From NCBI RefSeq assembly GCF_013426915.1, contig NZ_AP023179.1, positions 3,596,001 to 3,660,000 on the forward strand: DNA of 64,000 bases. Direction: 5' to 3'. The notes beneath the pieces were generated by a model. The model did not search any database. It was not told where the DNA came from and was given only the letters and a program-made list of their open reading frames with translations. The stretch comes from Paraburkholderia sp. PGU19. Its GTDB lineage: Bacteria; Pseudomonadota; Gammaproteobacteria; Burkholderiales; Burkholderiaceae. Of the stretch, positions 63,759 through 64,000 are shown one piece after another; within the stretch, counting starts at the first letter, position 1, and each line of letters starts with the position of its first letter. A program made the translations under genes and the position numbers.

Positions 63759-64000
63759 ATGGATTCGTCAGCCAACTCTTTGATCAACCCCGACGCCCGT
63801 ATGGGCCTCGCCGGCGCGCAGCCGGGCACAGCGGGAGCAGCCGGCGGCGCTGCAGGCCTCGACCTCGGCGGCACGGGCGGTGGATTCGCCACGCGCTTCC
63901 CGGGCCTGCCCACGTCGCTGTCGCAGATGCGCGGCAACCCGCGCGCACCGCTGATCTTCGCCGTCGCGTTGCTGGTCGCCGTGGTCGCGGGGCTGATCCT
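63759..64000 (+). CDS. fliF: Flagellar MS-ring protein FliF, N-terminal part (cut by window edge)
   Basis: The frame from ATG 63759 reads MDSSANSLINPDARMGLAGA and stays open to the window end (80 codons). After a Gly/Ala-rich stretch come RFPGLPTSLSQMRGNPRAPL and the first transmembrane helix IFAVALLVAVVAGLIL, as in Burkholderia FliF. FliF forms the membrane ring on which the flagellar basal body is built. A GGAG site lies about 12 bases upstream. It is divergent from fliE. Confidence 0.85.
   Translation, partial: MDSSANSLINPDARMGLAGAQPGTAGAAGGAAGLDLGGTGGGFATRFPGLPTSLSQMRGNPRAPLIFAVALLVAVVAGLI

Overview
The window is high-GC DNA with Burkholderiales gene content and order: an S-adenosylhomocysteine (SAH) riboswitch before ahcY, the order ahcY - membrane protein - metF, the pair glmU-glmS, a fliE / fliF divergence, and 5-oxoprolinase genes beside DUF969/DUF979 genes. 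The closest fit is a soil or plant-associated Paraburkholderia or Caballeronia chromosome. This is inferred from gene content and protein signatures; no database search was run.

Layout. 1-9.5 kb: transport and housekeeping genes (MFS, LysE, a 3-hydroxyisobutyrate-dehydrogenase-like oxidoreductase, a Mut7-C protein, a DMT exporter, a YbfB-type MFS). 7.7-10.5 kb: two adjacent diguanylate cyclases. 10.5-14.8 kb: a wrecked LacI-type regulator and an IS110/IS1111-type insertion sequence sitting in what looks like the old divergent promoter of a dioxygenase-oxidoreductase pair. 14.8-16.3 kb: sparse DNA with short tandem repeats. 16.3-29.4 kb: core genes, with glmS-glmU for UDP-GlcNAc, SDR-folB-ttcA for pterin/folate and tRNA thiolation, a MidA-like methyltransferase, cca with a GST, an NDUFA9-like protein and a lytic transglycosylase. 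29.4-36.1 kb: 5-formyl-THF cyclo-ligase, a large palindromic repeat, then a winged-helix regulator divergent from pxpB-pxpC-pxpA-DUF969-DUF979 (5-oxoproline use). 36.3-45.9 kb: a frameshifted TPR gene, a TraB/GumN protein and a dipeptide ABC operon with two tandem binding-protein paralogues. 46-49.9 kb: a second copy of the palindromic repeat, then metF, a small membrane protein and ahcY behind the SAH riboswitch. 50-57 kb: a glycosyltransferase, lrgAB with a divergent LysR regulator, a DUF937-OmpA fusion protein and a frameshifted GMC oxidoreductase. 57-60.2 kb: aidB and a coniferyl-type aldehyde dehydrogenase. 60.2-64 kb: flagellar genes fliS-fliT-fliK-fhlB behind a clear sigma-28 promoter, fliE, and the start of fliF.

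How genes work together. The methyl cycle is represented by ahcY and metF, with SAH sensed by the riboswitch. Pterin/folate metabolism appears in folB, the FolM-like SDR, the 5-formyl-THF cyclo-ligase and metF. Glutamate salvage runs through PxpABC, with DUF969/DUF979 as the possible permease. Peptide uptake is through DppABCDF. Cyclic-di-GMP synthases and flagellar genes occupy opposite ends.

The most unusual feature is the large noncoding palindromic element present twice in the same orientation (about 30.09-30.90 kb and 46.00-46.86 kb). Each arm is roughly 400 bp, holds a perfect 15-bp hairpin and ends in variable units of about 56-59 bp. No transposase is attached to it. It is the best candidate here for an undescribed or poorly described element.
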